A stretch of DNA of 64,000 bases from Ruegeria sp. THAF33. Lineage in GTDB: Bacteria; Pseudomonadota; Alphaproteobacteria; Rhodobacterales; Rhodobacteraceae. The position numbers were made by a program, and so were the translations under genes. The first letter of the stretch is position 1; each line of letters opens with the position of its first letter. The notes beneath the pieces were generated by a model. The model saw only the letters and a list, made by a program, of their open reading frames with translations. It had not been told where the DNA came from and searched no databases. The stretch is taken from contig NZ_CP045384.1 in NCBI RefSeq assembly GCF_009363615.1, positions 3,327,501-3,391,500 of the forward strand, given 5' to 3'. Below, piece after piece: positions 37,749-46,901 of this stretch.

Positions 37749-39581
37749 TTAGACTTGGCGAACAGCCCCTTTTGCTGCGCTTGTCGTCAGCTTGGCATAG
37801 GCCTTGAGCGCGGTTGACACCTTGCGCTTGCGCGGTGCGGCGGGCTCCCACCCCTTTGCGTCCTGTTCTTCGCGGCGGGCGGCCAGCTCTTCATCCGAAA
37901 CCGCCAGATGAATGGTGCGGTTGGGGATGTCGATCTCGATCGTGTCGCCATTCTGAACCAGACCGATCTCACCGCCTTCGGCCGCTTCGGGTGATACATG
38001 TCCGATCGACAGGCCTGATGTGCCGCCCGAGAAACGGCCATCGGTCAGCAACGCGCAGGCTTTGCCAAGTCCTTTGGACTTCAGATATGACGTCGGATAT
38101 AGCATTTCCTGCATCCCCGGGCCTCCGCGCGGGCCTTCATAGCGGATGACGACCACATCGCCTTCTTTCACCTTGCCCGTAAGAATGTCGTTGACCGCCT
38201 GATCCTGACTTTCGCACACGTAGGCCGAGCCGGTGAATTTCAGGATATTGGCGTCCACGCCAGCAGTTTTCACGATACAGCCGTCGCGGGCGATATTGCC
38301 GAACAGAACGGCCAGACCACCATCCTGGCTGAACGCGTGTTCTTTCGAGCGGATCACGCCGCCTTCGCGGTCGGTGTCCAGTTCCTTGTACCGGTTGGAC
38401 TGGCTGAACGCCTGTGTGGTGCGCACACCGCCGGGGGCGGCCTTGAACAGCTCCTGCGCCTTTGGATTGTTGGCGACCTTGATGTCCCAGTTGGCGATCG
38501 CTTCGCCCATTGTGGCCGAATGTACCGTGTTGCATTCCTCGTGCAGCAGGCCTGCGCGGCTGAGCTCTCCGAGGATCGAGAAGATACCTCCGGCGCGGTG
38601 GACGTCTTCCATGTGCACATTTTCGGTGTTGGGCGCGACTTTGCACAGGCAGGGAACGCGGCGGCTCAGGCGGTCCATGTCGGACATGGTGAAATCGACG
38701 CCACCCTCATGCGCAATGGCCAGCAGATGAAGCACCGTATTGGTGGACCCGCCCATGGCGATGTCGAGGCTCATGGCGTTTTCGAATGCTTCGAAGGTGG
38801 CAATCTCGCGTGGGAGAAAACCTTTTTCGTCCAGATCATAATGGCGCTTGGTGATCTCGACGATCCGGCGGCCTGCCTCAAGGAACAGCTCTTTGCGGTC
38901 GGCATGTGTCGCCAGTGTCGAGCCGTTGCCCGGCAGAGCCAGGCCCAATGCTTCGGCCAGACAGTTCATCGAGTTCGCAGTGAACATGCCAGAACAGGAC
39001 CCGCAGGTCGGGCAGGCATTCTCTTCGATGTGTTGAACCTGTTCGTCGGTGAATCTGTCGTCCGCCGCGGCGACCATGGCGTCGACGAGGTCGATTTTCT
39101 TGGCATCCAGATCTGCGATATCGATCTTGCCGGCCTCCATCGGCCCGCCCGAAACAAATATAGCAGGGATGTTCAGGCGCATCGCGGCCATCAGCATGCC
39201 GGGGGTGATCTTGTCGCAATTCGAAATGCAGACCATCGCGTCGGCACAATGCGCGTTGACCATGTATTCGACCGAATCCGCAATGACTTCGCGCGAGGGC
39301 AGCGAATACAGCATCCCGTCATGGCCCATTGCGATGCCGTCATCCACCGCGATCGTGTTGAATTCTTTTGCAACGCCACCGGCGGCCTCGACCTCGCGCG
39401 CAACCATCTGACCCAGGTCCTTTAGGTGGACGTGACCGGGCACGAACTGGGTGAACGAGTTGACGATGGCAATGATCGGTTTGCCAAAATCATCGTCTCC
39501 CATGCCGGTGGCGCGCCAAAGGCCGCGTGCGCCAGCCATGTTGCGGCCGTGGGTTGAGGTTCTGGATCGGTACAATGGCAT
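37749..39581 (-). CDS. ilvD: Dihydroxy-acid dehydratase
   Basis: The 610-aa product holds the IlvD/Edd iron-sulfur ligands in [12 protein letters not shown] and [17 protein letters not shown], plus [16 protein letters not shown] near the C-terminus. It dehydrates 2,3-dihydroxy acids to 2-keto acids in valine and isoleucine synthesis. It is of usual length and faces the XRE-cupin regulator across a 107-bp divergent promoter holding a long palindrome. Confidence 0.96.
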   Translation of the reverse strand: MPLYRSRTSTHGRNMAGARGLWRATGMGDDDFGKPIIAIVNSFTQFVPGHVHLKDLGQMVAREVEAAGGVAKEFNTIAVDDGIAMGHDGMLYSLPSREVIADSVEYMVNAHCADAMVCISNCDKITPGMLMAAMRLNIPAIFVSGGPMEAGKIDIADLDAKKIDLVDAMVAAADDRFTDEQVQHIEENACPTCGSCSGMFTANSMNCLAEALGLALPGNGSTLATHADRKELFLEAGRRIVEITKRHYDLDEKGFLPREIATFEAFENAMSLDIAMGGSTNTVLHLLAIAHEGGVDFTMSDMDRLSRRVPCLCKVAPNTENVHMEDVHRAGGIFSILGELSRAGLLHEECNTVHSATMGEAIANWDIKVANNPKAQELFKAAPGGVRTTQAFSQSNRYKELDTDREGGVIRSKEHAFSQDGGLAVLFGNIARDGCIVKTAGVDANILKFTGSAYVCESQDQAVNDILTGKVKEGDVVVIRYEGPRGGPGMQEMLYPTSYLKSKGLGKACALLTDGRFSGGTSGLSIGHVSPEAAEGGEIGLVQNGDTIEIDIPNRTIHLAVSDEELAARREEQDAKGWEPAAPRKRKVSTALKAYAKLTTSAAKGAVRQV

Positions 39582-39627
39582 GATGCTGTTTCCCTGTTGC
39601 CTCGGGTTGCATGTCTTGGGGTTCGTA

Positions 39628-39662
39628 CGTTATAGCGCACGTACCACATGTGCGCTATAACG
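39628..39662. promoter_or_regulatory. 13-bp palindromic operator between ilvD and the XRE-cupin gene
   Basis: Arms CGTTATAGCGCAC (39628-39640) and GTGCGCTATAACG (39650-39662) are perfect inverted repeats around a 9-nt spacer. The site lies 27 bp before the XRE-cupin gene start and 46 bp before ilvD. It is the natural binding site for the dimeric regulator encoded next to it. Confidence 0.8.
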
Positions 39663-39688
39663 CACAAGAGGATTCGCGGGACGATGAG

Positions 39689-40252
39689 ATGAACTCTGAC
39701 GATATAACGCTGAAACTGCGAGACGTGCGCGCGGCATCGGGCCTGAGCCTGTCGAAAGTGGCCGAGATGACGGGCGTGAGCAAAGCCATGCTGGGGCAGA
39801 TCGAGCGCGGCGAATCCAGCCCGACCATCGCAACGCTGTGGAAAATTGCCAAGGGGTTTCAACTGCCGCTCAGCGCGCTGATCGATACGATGAACGGGGA
39901 TCCTTCGGTTTTTCAGACCGTAACTTTCCCCGGCACGATCGAGGTCAAGATCGTCTTTCCATTCGATCCCGCTCTGGGGGCCGAGACGTTCCACGTCAAC
40001 CTCAAGCCGAACCAAAGCCACGAGTCGCCCGCCCACGCGACAGGCGTGACCGAGGAGGTCTTTGTTCTGAACGGCACGCTTGAGATCCTGCGCGGAGACG
40101 AGTGGGTTTCCCTACAGGCCGGGCAGGGGTTGCGTTTCGCGGCCGATCTTCCGCACGGGTATCGCGCCGGTCCAACGGGGGCGGCCTTTCTGAACATGCA
40201 TCATTACGCCCAACACACCGAATTTGTAGAGAACGGCAAGGCCCATTCATGA
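39689..40252 (+). CDS. XRE-family transcriptional regulator with C-terminal cupin domain
   Basis: The 187-aa product has a Cro/C1-type helix-turn-helix (about residues 8-62; GLSLSKVAEMTGVSKAMLGQ) and a cupin sensor (about 95-170; EEVFVLNGTLEILRGDEWV). Such proteins sense a small molecule through the cupin. The start is the ATG at 39689, after which the HTH begins at once; the upstream extension to 39611 covers the operator. It overlaps the following small membrane gene by 4 nt (ATGA). Confidence 0.9.
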   Translation: MNSDDITLKLRDVRAASGLSLSKVAEMTGVSKAMLGQIERGESSPTIATLWKIAKGFQLPLSALIDTMNGDPSVFQTVTFPGTIEVKIVFPFDPALGAETFHVNLKPNQSHESPAHATGVTEEVFVLNGTLEILRGDEWVSLQAGQGLRFAADLPHGYRAGPTGAAFLNMHHYAQHTEFVENGKAHS

Positions 40253-40518
40253 CCGCATTTTTCGACAGCCTGACCATCGTCGACGCCATCGGCTCTTTCG
40301 GGGCCTTGATCGTGGTCGCTGCTTATTTCGCAACACAGATGCGGATGATGAACTCGGATGATCTGGCCTTTCCGGTGATCAACCTGCTGGGCTCGGTGCT
40401 GATCGTGTATTCCCTGCTCCAGAATTTCAATCTCGCGTCAATGTTGATCGAGGGGTTCTGGATTCTGATCAGCCTCATTGGGATTATCCAACATTTCCGC
40501 CTGCGCAGCGCCAAGTGA
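40249..40518 (+). CDS. Small membrane protein, CBU_0592-like
   Basis: The 89-aa product has three hydrophobic helices (about 13-31, 41-58 and 62-82) in the pattern of the CBU_0592 family, with the conserved-looking FGALIVVAAYFATQMR and INLLGSVLIVYSLLQNFN. It is translationally coupled to the XRE-cupin regulator. Function unknown; a role as exporter or sensor partner of the regulator is only a guess. Confidence 0.65.
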   Translation: MTAFFDSLTIVDAIGSFGALIVVAAYFATQMRMMNSDDLAFPVINLLGSVLIVYSLLQNFNLASMLIEGFWILISLIGIIQHFRLRSAK

Positions 40519-40589
40519 GCGCTATCCAGCCTTGAACCCCTATGCCGCCGGGTATAGGGAAAAATCAAGCGCGCTTAGGGGAGGCTTTG

Positions 40590-41444
40590 ATGCAGGACGA
40601 TCCAAAAACCCTCGTATCCACCGAATGGCTGGCCGCGCATATGAAGGATCCGGATCTGCGGATTCTGGACGGGTCGTGGTACTTGCCCGCGCAAAATCGT
40701 GATGCACGGGCGGAATATGACGCAGGCCACATCCCCGGGGCGCGGTTCTTTGACATAGACGAGATATCAGATCACCGTTCCGACTTGCCGCATATGGCGC
40801 CTCCGGTCGAGAAATTCATGTCGCGCCTGCGGGCGATGGGTGTGGGTGATGGTCATCAGGTCGTGGTTTACGATGGCGCCGGGCTGATGTCGGCCGCGCG
40901 CGTCTGGTGGCTGTTCCGTCTTATGGGGCAGGAAAACATCGCGGTTCTGGATGGTGGATTCCCCAAATGGCAGGCGGAAGGGCGCGAGGTTGAAGACCTG
41001 CCGCCAGTCATCCGTGATCGTCATATGACCGTCCGGGTGCAAAATCAGCTTGTTCGGGATGTCACGCAAGTTTCCGCCGCCGCCAAGCTGGGTGATCATG
41101 AGATCATCGACGCCCGTTCTGCCAGCCGGTTTTCCGGGGCCGAAGCCGAACCGCGCGAGGGGCTGCGCTCGGGGCATATTCCGGGTTCACGCAATGTCCC
41201 CTTTGGCCAGTTGCTGAACGCCAATGGTACCATGAAGTCGCCGGAAGAGTGCCGCGCCATTTTCGAGGCCGCGGGCGTCGATCTGTCGAAACCGGCGATC
41301 ACCTCGTGCGGGTCTGGCGTGACCGCCGCGATCCTCAGCCTTGCGCTTGAGCGCATGGGCAAGAAAGACCACTCGCTTTATGACGGCTCATGGGCTGAAT
41401 GGGGCGCCTTCCCGACCCTGCCCGTCGCAACCGGAGAGACCTGA
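40590..41444 (+). CDS. sseA: 3-mercaptopyruvate/thiosulfate sulfurtransferase
   Basis: The 284-aa product has two rhodanese domains. The first (about 8-130) is the inactive structural half with YDAGHIPGARFFDID; the second (about 160-280) has the active-site loop CGSGVT characteristic of mercaptopyruvate sulfurtransferase. It transfers sulfur from mercaptopyruvate to thiols or cyanide. ATG at 40590 follows AGGGGAGG. It ends overlapping the aminotransferase start by one base, and aspartate/cysteine aminotransferases can supply mercaptopyruvate. Confidence 0.9.
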   Translation: MQDDPKTLVSTEWLAAHMKDPDLRILDGSWYLPAQNRDARAEYDAGHIPGARFFDIDEISDHRSDLPHMAPPVEKFMSRLRAMGVGDGHQVVVYDGAGLMSAARVWWLFRLMGQENIAVLDGGFPKWQAEGREVEDLPPVIRDRHMTVRVQNQLVRDVTQVSAAAKLGDHEIIDARSASRFSGAEAEPREGLRSGHIPGSRNVPFGQLLNANGTMKSPEECRAIFEAAGVDLSKPAITSCGSGVTAAILSLALERMGKKDHSLYDGSWAEWGAFPTLPVATGET

Positions 41445-42628
41445 TGTTCGAGAACCTGAAACCGCAGCCTGCCGACAAGATCCTGGCGCTGATGCAGATG
41501 TACCGCGAAGACCCGCGTGATCAGAAGATCGACCTGGGCGTCGGCGTCTACAAGAATGCCGAGGGCGTGACGCCCGTGATGCGCGCGGTCAAAGCAGCCG
41601 AAAAGCGCATTCTCGAAGAGCAGGAAACCAAAGCCTATACCGGTCTGGCCGGTGATCCGGCCTATGCCGATGCGATGATCGGCCTGATCCTCGGCACTTC
41701 GGTTCCGCGTGGCAACATTGCCGCTGTCGCGACCCCGGGTGGTACCGGCGCGTGCCGTCAGGCGTTTGAGATGATCCGCATGGCCAACCCGTCGGCGCGT
41801 GTGTTCGTGTCGAACCCGACCTGGCCGAACCACCTGTCGATCCTGAACTATCTGGGGATGGAGGCCGTCCCGTACCGGTATTTCGACGGCGAAACCCGTG
41901 GTGTCGATTTCGACGGCATGATCGAAGACCTGAAGACCGCCAAAGCGGGTGATGTGGTTCTGCTGCACGGTTGCTGCCACAACCCGACCGGCGCCAACCT
42001 CAACATGGTTCAATGGCAGGAGGTCGTGAACCTGATCAACGCGCTTGGCCTCGTTGCGATGATCGACATCGCCTATCAAGGCTTCGGCGACGGTCTGGAA
42101 GAGGATGCGCAAGCAACACGTCTGGTCGCGTCTTCGGTCAAGGAATGCCTGATAGCGGCGTCATGCTCGAAGAATTTCGGCGTTTATCGCGAACGCACCG
42201 GTTTGCTGATGGCCATCAGCGCCGATGCCGGGCAGACCGCTTTGAACCAGGGCACATTGGCATTCCTGAACCGTCAGAATTATTCCTTCCCGCCCGACCA
42301 CGGCGCACGTGTTGTGACCACGATCCTGATGGACGAAGCCCTGCGCGCCGACTGGATGGCCGAACTGGAAGAGGTGCGCCTGTCGATGCTGGGCCTGCGT
42401 CGCCAACTGGCCGACGAACTCCAGCGTCTGAGCGGCTCGGACCGCTTTGGTTTCATCGCCCAGCACCGCGGCATGTTCTCGCGCTTGGGTGCGGCCCCTG
42501 AACTGGTCGAGAAACTGCGCGTTGAACACGGCATCTACATGGTTGGCGACAGCCGCCTGAACATTGCCGGTCTGAACGCCAACACCGTTCCGATCCTTGC
42601 GCAGGCGATTGTCGACGTCGGCGTCTGA
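41444..42628 (+). CDS. Aspartate/aromatic amino acid aminotransferase (class I)
   Basis: The 394-aa product is a fold-type I aminotransferase of the aspartate/tyrosine group: KIDLGVGVYKNAEGVTPVM, HGCCHNPTGANL, PLP Lys in SCSKNFGVYRERTG, and MVGDSRLNIAGLN at the C-terminus. It interconverts amino acids and 2-keto acids using 2-oxoglutarate. The start overlaps the sseA stop (TGATG), so the two are one operon, and a strong terminator follows. Confidence 0.92.
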   Translation: MFENLKPQPADKILALMQMYREDPRDQKIDLGVGVYKNAEGVTPVMRAVKAAEKRILEEQETKAYTGLAGDPAYADAMIGLILGTSVPRGNIAAVATPGGTGACRQAFEMIRMANPSARVFVSNPTWPNHLSILNYLGMEAVPYRYFDGETRGVDFDGMIEDLKTAKAGDVVLLHGCCHNPTGANLNMVQWQEVVNLINALGLVAMIDIAYQGFGDGLEEDAQATRLVASSVKECLIAASCSKNFGVYRERTGLLMAISADAGQTALNQGTLAFLNRQNYSFPPDHGARVVTTILMDEALRADWMAELEEVRLSMLGLRRQLADELQRLSGSDRFGFIAQHRGMFSRLGAAPELVEKLRVEHGIYMVGDSRLNIAGLNANTVPILAQAIVDVGV

Positions 42629-42650
42629 TTTTCAGGCATTGCGAAACAAG

Positions 42651-42680
42651 AAACCCGGGCACGAATGCCCGGGTTTTTTT
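42651..42680 (+). terminator. Rho-independent terminator after the aminotransferase gene
   Basis: An 11-bp perfect stem AAACCCGGGCA/TGCCCGGGTTT with loop CGAA is followed by more T (42677-42680). It lies 22 nt past the stop codon and between convergent genes, so it may also slow transcription from amtB. Confidence 0.9.
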
Positions 42681-42698
42681 GTTTGGGTGGAAGTGGGA

Positions 42699-44021
42699 TC
42701 AGCCTTTCGAGAACTCGGGATAGGCTTCCATGCCCAGTTCGCCCATGTCGAGCCCGTTGATCTCTTCTTCCTCGCCCACCCGCAGGCCGACGGTGGCCTT
42801 GAGGATCGAGAACAGGATGAAGCTGACCACGAAGACGAAGATGCCGATGGCCGCGAAGCCGATGATCTGGGTCACGAAGGACGCATCACCGTTGGTCCAT
42901 GCCACGATGAAGGTGCCCCAGAAGCCCGCGATCAGGTGAACCGGGATGGCGCCGACCACGTCATCAATCTTCATCTTGTCCAGCAGCGGCACGGTGTAGA
43001 CCACGATCACGCCGCCGATGCCGCCGATGATCAGCGCCTGGAACAGCGACGGTGCCAGCGGTTCGGCGGTGATCGAGACCAGCCCGGCCAGCGCGCCGTT
43101 CAGAACCATGGTGAGGTCGACCTTGCCATACATCACCTGTGTCAGGATCAGGGCGGCGACGGCACCGGCGGCGGCGGCCATGTTGGTGTTGGCGAAGATA
43201 CGGCTGATGTCGGCCATGTCACCGATCGTGCCCATGGCCAGCTGCGAGCCGCCGTTGAAGCCGAACCAACCCAGCCACAGGATGAACGTCCCCAGGGTTG
43301 CCAGCGCCAGGTTCGAGCCGGGGATAGGCACAACTTTGCCTTCCTTGTTGTATTTACCGATGCGCGGGCCCAGTACGATGGCACCGGCCAGAGCTGCGAA
43401 GCCACCTGCGGCGTGAACCAGGGTCGAGCCGGCGAAGTCGCTGAAGCCCATCTCGGACAACCAGCCGCCACCCCACTGCCAGGACGCTTCGATCGGGTAG
43501 ATGATGCCTGTCAGGACGATCACGAAAAAGAAGAAGGGCCACAGTTTGACGCGCTCGGCCATGGTGCCCGATACAATGGACGCGGTGGTGGCGCAGAACA
43601 TCAGCTGGAAGAAGAAGTCCGATCCGACGGACGCATATGACAGGTCGGTTTCGACACCTTCCAGACCAACCGGTTCCAGTGACGTTGGCGAGAACGCGCC
43701 CAGAATGCCGGTGATGGTCCAGCCGTCGCCCGGATACATCAGGTTGAAGCCCACCAGCCAATACATGATGGCTGCAAAGGAAAACAGGCCCATGTTCTTG
43801 ATCAGCTGCATGGCAACGTTCTTGGAACGCACCAGGCCGGCTTCGAGCATCGCAAAGCCCGCAGCCATCCAGAATACCAGAAAACCGCCGACCAGAAACA
43901 ACAGCGAAGTCAGGATGTATTGCGTATGCTGCGCAGTCTCGCCGGTGGCCTCTTGCGCCAGGCCCATCTGCGGCAGCGCGACGATCGCCGCGGCAGGAAT
44001 GAGAGATTTCATCAGGTTCAT
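42699..44021 (-). CDS. amtB: Ammonium transporter
   Basis: The 440-aa product has a signal peptide (ending near GLAQEATG), then about eleven membrane helices in the Amt pattern, with FWMAAGFAMLEAGLVRSKN, DFAGSTLVHAAGGFAALAGA and the twin-His helices GAIPVHLIAGFWGTFIVAW. It conducts ammonium into the cell. glnK lies 33 bp upstream on the same strand, the usual PII-Amt pair in which GlnK plugs the channel when nitrogen is sufficient. Confidence 0.95.
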   Translation of the reverse strand: MNLMKSLIPAAAIVALPQMGLAQEATGETAQHTQYILTSLLFLVGGFLVFWMAAGFAMLEAGLVRSKNVAMQLIKNMGLFSFAAIMYWLVGFNLMYPGDGWTITGILGAFSPTSLEPVGLEGVETDLSYASVGSDFFFQLMFCATTASIVSGTMAERVKLWPFFFFVIVLTGIIYPIEASWQWGGGWLSEMGFSDFAGSTLVHAAGGFAALAGAIVLGPRIGKYNKEGKVVPIPGSNLALATLGTFILWLGWFGFNGGSQLAMGTIGDMADISRIFANTNMAAAAGAVAALILTQVMYGKVDLTMVLNGALAGLVSITAEPLAPSLFQALIIGGIGGVIVVYTVPLLDKMKIDDVVGAIPVHLIAGFWGTFIVAWTNGDASFVTQIIGFAAIGIFVFVVSFILFSILKATVGLRVGEEEEINGLDMGELGMEAYPEFSKG

Positions 44022-44054
44022 GTTCAGTCCTCGAATGATTGTCGGTCGCGGCGC

Positions 44055-44393
44055 CTACAGCGCCTCTTCGTTGGTTTCCCCGGTCCGCACGCGCAGCGCC
44101 TGCTCGACATCGAGGACGAAAATCTTGCCGTCGCCGATCTTTCCGGTCTTGGCGGTTTTGGTGATGGTCTCGACGATCTGGTCGGTCATCGCGGCAGGCA
44201 CCACGATTTCCAGCTTGATCTTGGGCACGAAGTTCACCGCGTATTCGGCCCCCCGATAGATTTCGGTGTGGCCGGATTGCGAGCCGAAGCCCTTGATCTC
44301 GGTTACCATCATGCCGCGCACGCCGGCCTCGGTCAGTGCCTCGCGCACCTCCTCCAGCTTGAACGGCTTGATTGTCGCAATGATCAGTTTCAC
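44055..44393 (-). CDS. glnK: Nitrogen regulatory protein PII
   Basis: The 112-aa product carries the PII signatures: MKLIIATIKPFKLEEVREAL at the N-terminus, the T-loop with Tyr51 for uridylylation in YRGAEYAVNF, and GKIGDGKIFVLDVEQALRVRTGE. Start is GTG at 44393 after GAGGGGAAA; this is the only start that places MKLI first. It sits ahead of amtB, as in nitrogen-regulated operons. Confidence 0.95.
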   Translation of the reverse strand: MKLIIATIKPFKLEEVREALTEAGVRGMMVTEIKGFGSQSGHTEIYRGAEYAVNFVPKIKLEIVVPAAMTDQIVETITKTAKTGKIGDGKIFVLDVEQALRVRTGETNEEAL

Positions 44394-44509
44394 GTCTTTC
44401 CCCTCTGGTTCTCCGGCGGAACCGGTTTGTTTGCACCTGCAGAAAAATGCGCGACTGATCGTGGTAAGAAACGGCTCTTGAGGCCAAAGGATCGCCAAAC
44501 GGCGAAAAA

Positions 44510-44527
44510 TTGCACATTATTTGCACA
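44510..44527. promoter_or_regulatory. Repeated TTGCACA elements upstream of glnK
   Basis: TTGCACA occurs at 44510-44516 and again at 44521-44527, eleven bases apart, i.e. one helical turn. They lie 117-134 bp upstream of glnK and 124-141 bp before the penicillin-binding protein gene. The position and TGCA core suit a nitrogen regulator or an enhancer, but the owner is unknown. Confidence 0.35.
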
Positions 44528-44650
44528 AAATAGGCGATCTGATTAAATAATAGGCAGTATTGTGAGGGGAAATTTCGGAAATTCGGACCTCTACATACTC
44601 AGATCACCGGGGTATGGTGGCGCAAAAGAAAACCCGGGCAGAGTTTGAGC

Positions 44651-46825
44651 ATGACTGAGTCCAAGCGACGCAAGCCGAAATTGGTTGCGGATAAAAGGTA
44701 CCCGTCAAAGGGTCGTAAACCGTCGGCATCCAAGCGCCCGGCGGGCAAGAAGGCGACGGCTCGCAAAACCACCTCACGCAAAACTGCGCGCAAAAAGACG
44801 CGCAAAAGATCGGGGGGCAAAGGCGGCGGCATCTTGCGTCGTTTCTTCCGTTGGGTCTGGCGCATGGTCTGGGGTCTGACCTGGCGGGTCGGAGCGGTCG
44901 TGGCCATCCTGATCGCCTTGGCGGTGGGTGTCGTCTATTCCTCGTTGCCTGACTTGGATGCCTTGTTGGACGGCCGTGCGCGCGGGTCTGTCACGCTGCT
45001 GGACCGCGACGGCAAAGTGTTTGCCTGGCGGGGCGACCAGTTTGGCGGGGTGATCACTGCTGATACGGTGTCGCCGCATCTGAAAAACGCCGTCATCGCG
45101 ACCGAGGACAAACGGTTCTATCGCCATTTCGGGGTCAGCCCGCGCGGTGTGGCAAGCGCCGTGCGCATCAACCTGAGCGAAGGGCGCGGCCCGTTGTCCG
45201 GGCATGGCGGGTCAACCATAACGCAGCAAACGGCCAAACTGCTGTGTCTGGGCGTGCCTTATGATCCGACAGAATGGGAATCAGAGGCCGCCTATGAAGC
45301 CGATTGCCGTCAGGGATCGCTGTGGCGCAAGGCCAAAGAGGCCATTTATGCAATGGCGATGGAGGTGAAATACTCCAAGGATGAGGTTCTGACGATCTAC
45401 CTGAACCGGGCTTTCCTTGGTGCAGGCGCGCGCGGGTTCGAGGCCGCAAGCCAGCGGTACTTTGGCAAGTCCGCCGCCGAAGTCTCGCCAGCCGAGGCAG
45501 CGATGTTGGCCGGGCTGTTGGTTGCGCCCACACGCTATGCGCCGACGAACAATCTGCAACGGTCGCAGGACCGGGCCCGCCTTGTAATCGGTCTGATGGA
45601 GGATCAGGGCTATCTGACCGCTGCGCAGGCCAGCGAAGCGCGGGCGCGCCCGGCCCAACTGTCCGAGGCGGCGGCTGCGCGGGCCGGGGGGTATTTTGCA
45701 GATTGGGTCATGGCCAGCGGGCCCGAGTTCTTTACCCGCAACACGACCGAAGATGTGGTGATCCGGACCACCTTGGATCAGCGCATTCAGACCTCAGCGG
45801 AAGAGGCGCTGAAATTCATCTTTCAGGAAAAAGTGCGCGAAGGATCAAAGGCACAGGCGGCCATTGTGGTGATGTCGGCCGACGGTGCGGTGCGCGCGAT
45901 GGTTGGTGGGCGCAAGACACGCGTGTCTGGCGCGTTCAACCGGGCGACGCAGGCGTTGCGACAGACGGGATCATCGTTCAAGCCATTCGTCTATGCCACC
46001 GCGCTGGAACTTGGATATTCGCCGCTGGATACGGTGATGGATGAACCCTATTGCGTCGATATTCCGGGGTCAGGCCAGTGGTGCCCCAAGAACTACACCA
46101 ACAAGTATTATGGGCGGGTGACCTTGGCGGATGCGCTGAAAAACTCGCTGAACATACCGGCGGTGAAAGTGGCCGAGATTTCCGGCCTGGACAATGTTCG
46201 GACGGTGGCCAGCGGCTTTGGGATTGCCAGCGACCTGGCACAGGGGCCTGCGCTGGCGCTTGGTGCATCTGAAAGCACGTTGATCGAGATGACCGGGGCT
46301 TATGCGGGCATCCTGAATGGCGGTTCACAGGTTGAACCTTATGGGCTGACCGAACTGAAGCTGCTGGGCGACGAAACACCCGTCATGGTCACGACGACCG
46401 GTATTGGCGAGAGGGTGATCAATGAAAAGGCTGCCAAACAACTGACCTGGATGATGGAGCGCGTGGTCTCTGAAGGAACCGGCGGGCGGGCCAAATTGCC
46501 CGGCTGGCAGGTGGCGGGCAAGACCGGCACGACCCAAGCCGCGCGCGATGCGTGGTTCATCGGGTTCACGGCGGATTATGTGACCGGGGTCTGGATGGGG
46601 TATGATGACAACACGCCCTTGTCCGGCGTGACCGGTGGTGGCTTGCCGGCCGAGATCTGGAAAGAAACCATGCTGCGCGTGACCGAGGGCATGACGCCCA
46701 CGCCCTTGCCGATGATGGCGCCGGAACCACCGGTTCAGGTTGCCCAGCCGCAGCCCCGTCGAAAGCGCGGAGGTTTTGCCAATGACATCAACAATCTGCT
46801 GAAGAACATTTTCGGCGGCAATTAA
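44651..46825 (+). CDS. Bifunctional penicillin-binding protein 1A-type (transglycosylase-transpeptidase)
   Basis: The 724-aa product has a strongly basic cytoplasmic tail (about 1-60, Lys/Arg rich), one membrane helix (about 80-100), a GT51 transglycosylase domain (about 125-300; IATEDKRFYRHFG, GGSTITQQTAKL) and a penicillin-binding transpeptidase domain (about 370-680; active Ser in GSSFKPF, then SLN and KTGTTQAARD). It polymerises and cross-links peptidoglycan in the periplasm. ATG at 44651 is chosen over a TTG at 44645. It stands alone between the glnK promoter and leuB. Confidence 0.93.
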   Translation: MTESKRRKPKLVADKRYPSKGRKPSASKRPAGKKATARKTTSRKTARKKTRKRSGGKGGGILRRFFRWVWRMVWGLTWRVGAVVAILIALAVGVVYSSLPDLDALLDGRARGSVTLLDRDGKVFAWRGDQFGGVITADTVSPHLKNAVIATEDKRFYRHFGVSPRGVASAVRINLSEGRGPLSGHGGSTITQQTAKLLCLGVPYDPTEWESEAAYEADCRQGSLWRKAKEAIYAMAMEVKYSKDEVLTIYLNRAFLGAGARGFEAASQRYFGKSAAEVSPAEAAMLAGLLVAPTRYAPTNNLQRSQDRARLVIGLMEDQGYLTAAQASEARARPAQLSEAAAARAGGYFADWVMASGPEFFTRNTTEDVVIRTTLDQRIQTSAEEALKFIFQEKVREGSKAQAAIVVMSADGAVRAMVGGRKTRVSGAFNRATQALRQTGSSFKPFVYATALELGYSPLDTVMDEPYCVDIPGSGQWCPKNYTNKYYGRVTLADALKNSLNIPAVKVAEISGLDNVRTVASGFGIASDLAQGPALALGASESTLIEMTGAYAGILNGGSQVEPYGLTELKLLGDETPVMVTTTGIGERVINEKAAKQLTWMMERVVSEGTGGRAKLPGWQVAGKTGTTQAARDAWFIGFTADYVTGVWMGYDDNTPLSGVTGGGLPAEIWKETMLRVTEGMTPTPLPMMAPEPPVQVAQPQPRRKRGGFANDINNLLKNIFGGN

Positions 46826-46852
46826 ATCAATCTCGAAAACGCCAAAACAAAA

Positions 46853-46881
46853 AAAGGCGGTGCCCGGTGCACCGCCTTTTG
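46853..46881. terminator. Bidirectional rho-independent terminator
   Basis: The stem AAAGGCGGTGC/GCACCGCCTTT with loop CCGGT has an A run on its left (46849-46855) and a T run on its right (46877-46880). It can end both the penicillin-binding protein gene (+) and leuB (-). Confidence 0.88.
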
Positions 46882-46901
46882 TCATTTCTTACTTTCGTTG
46901 C

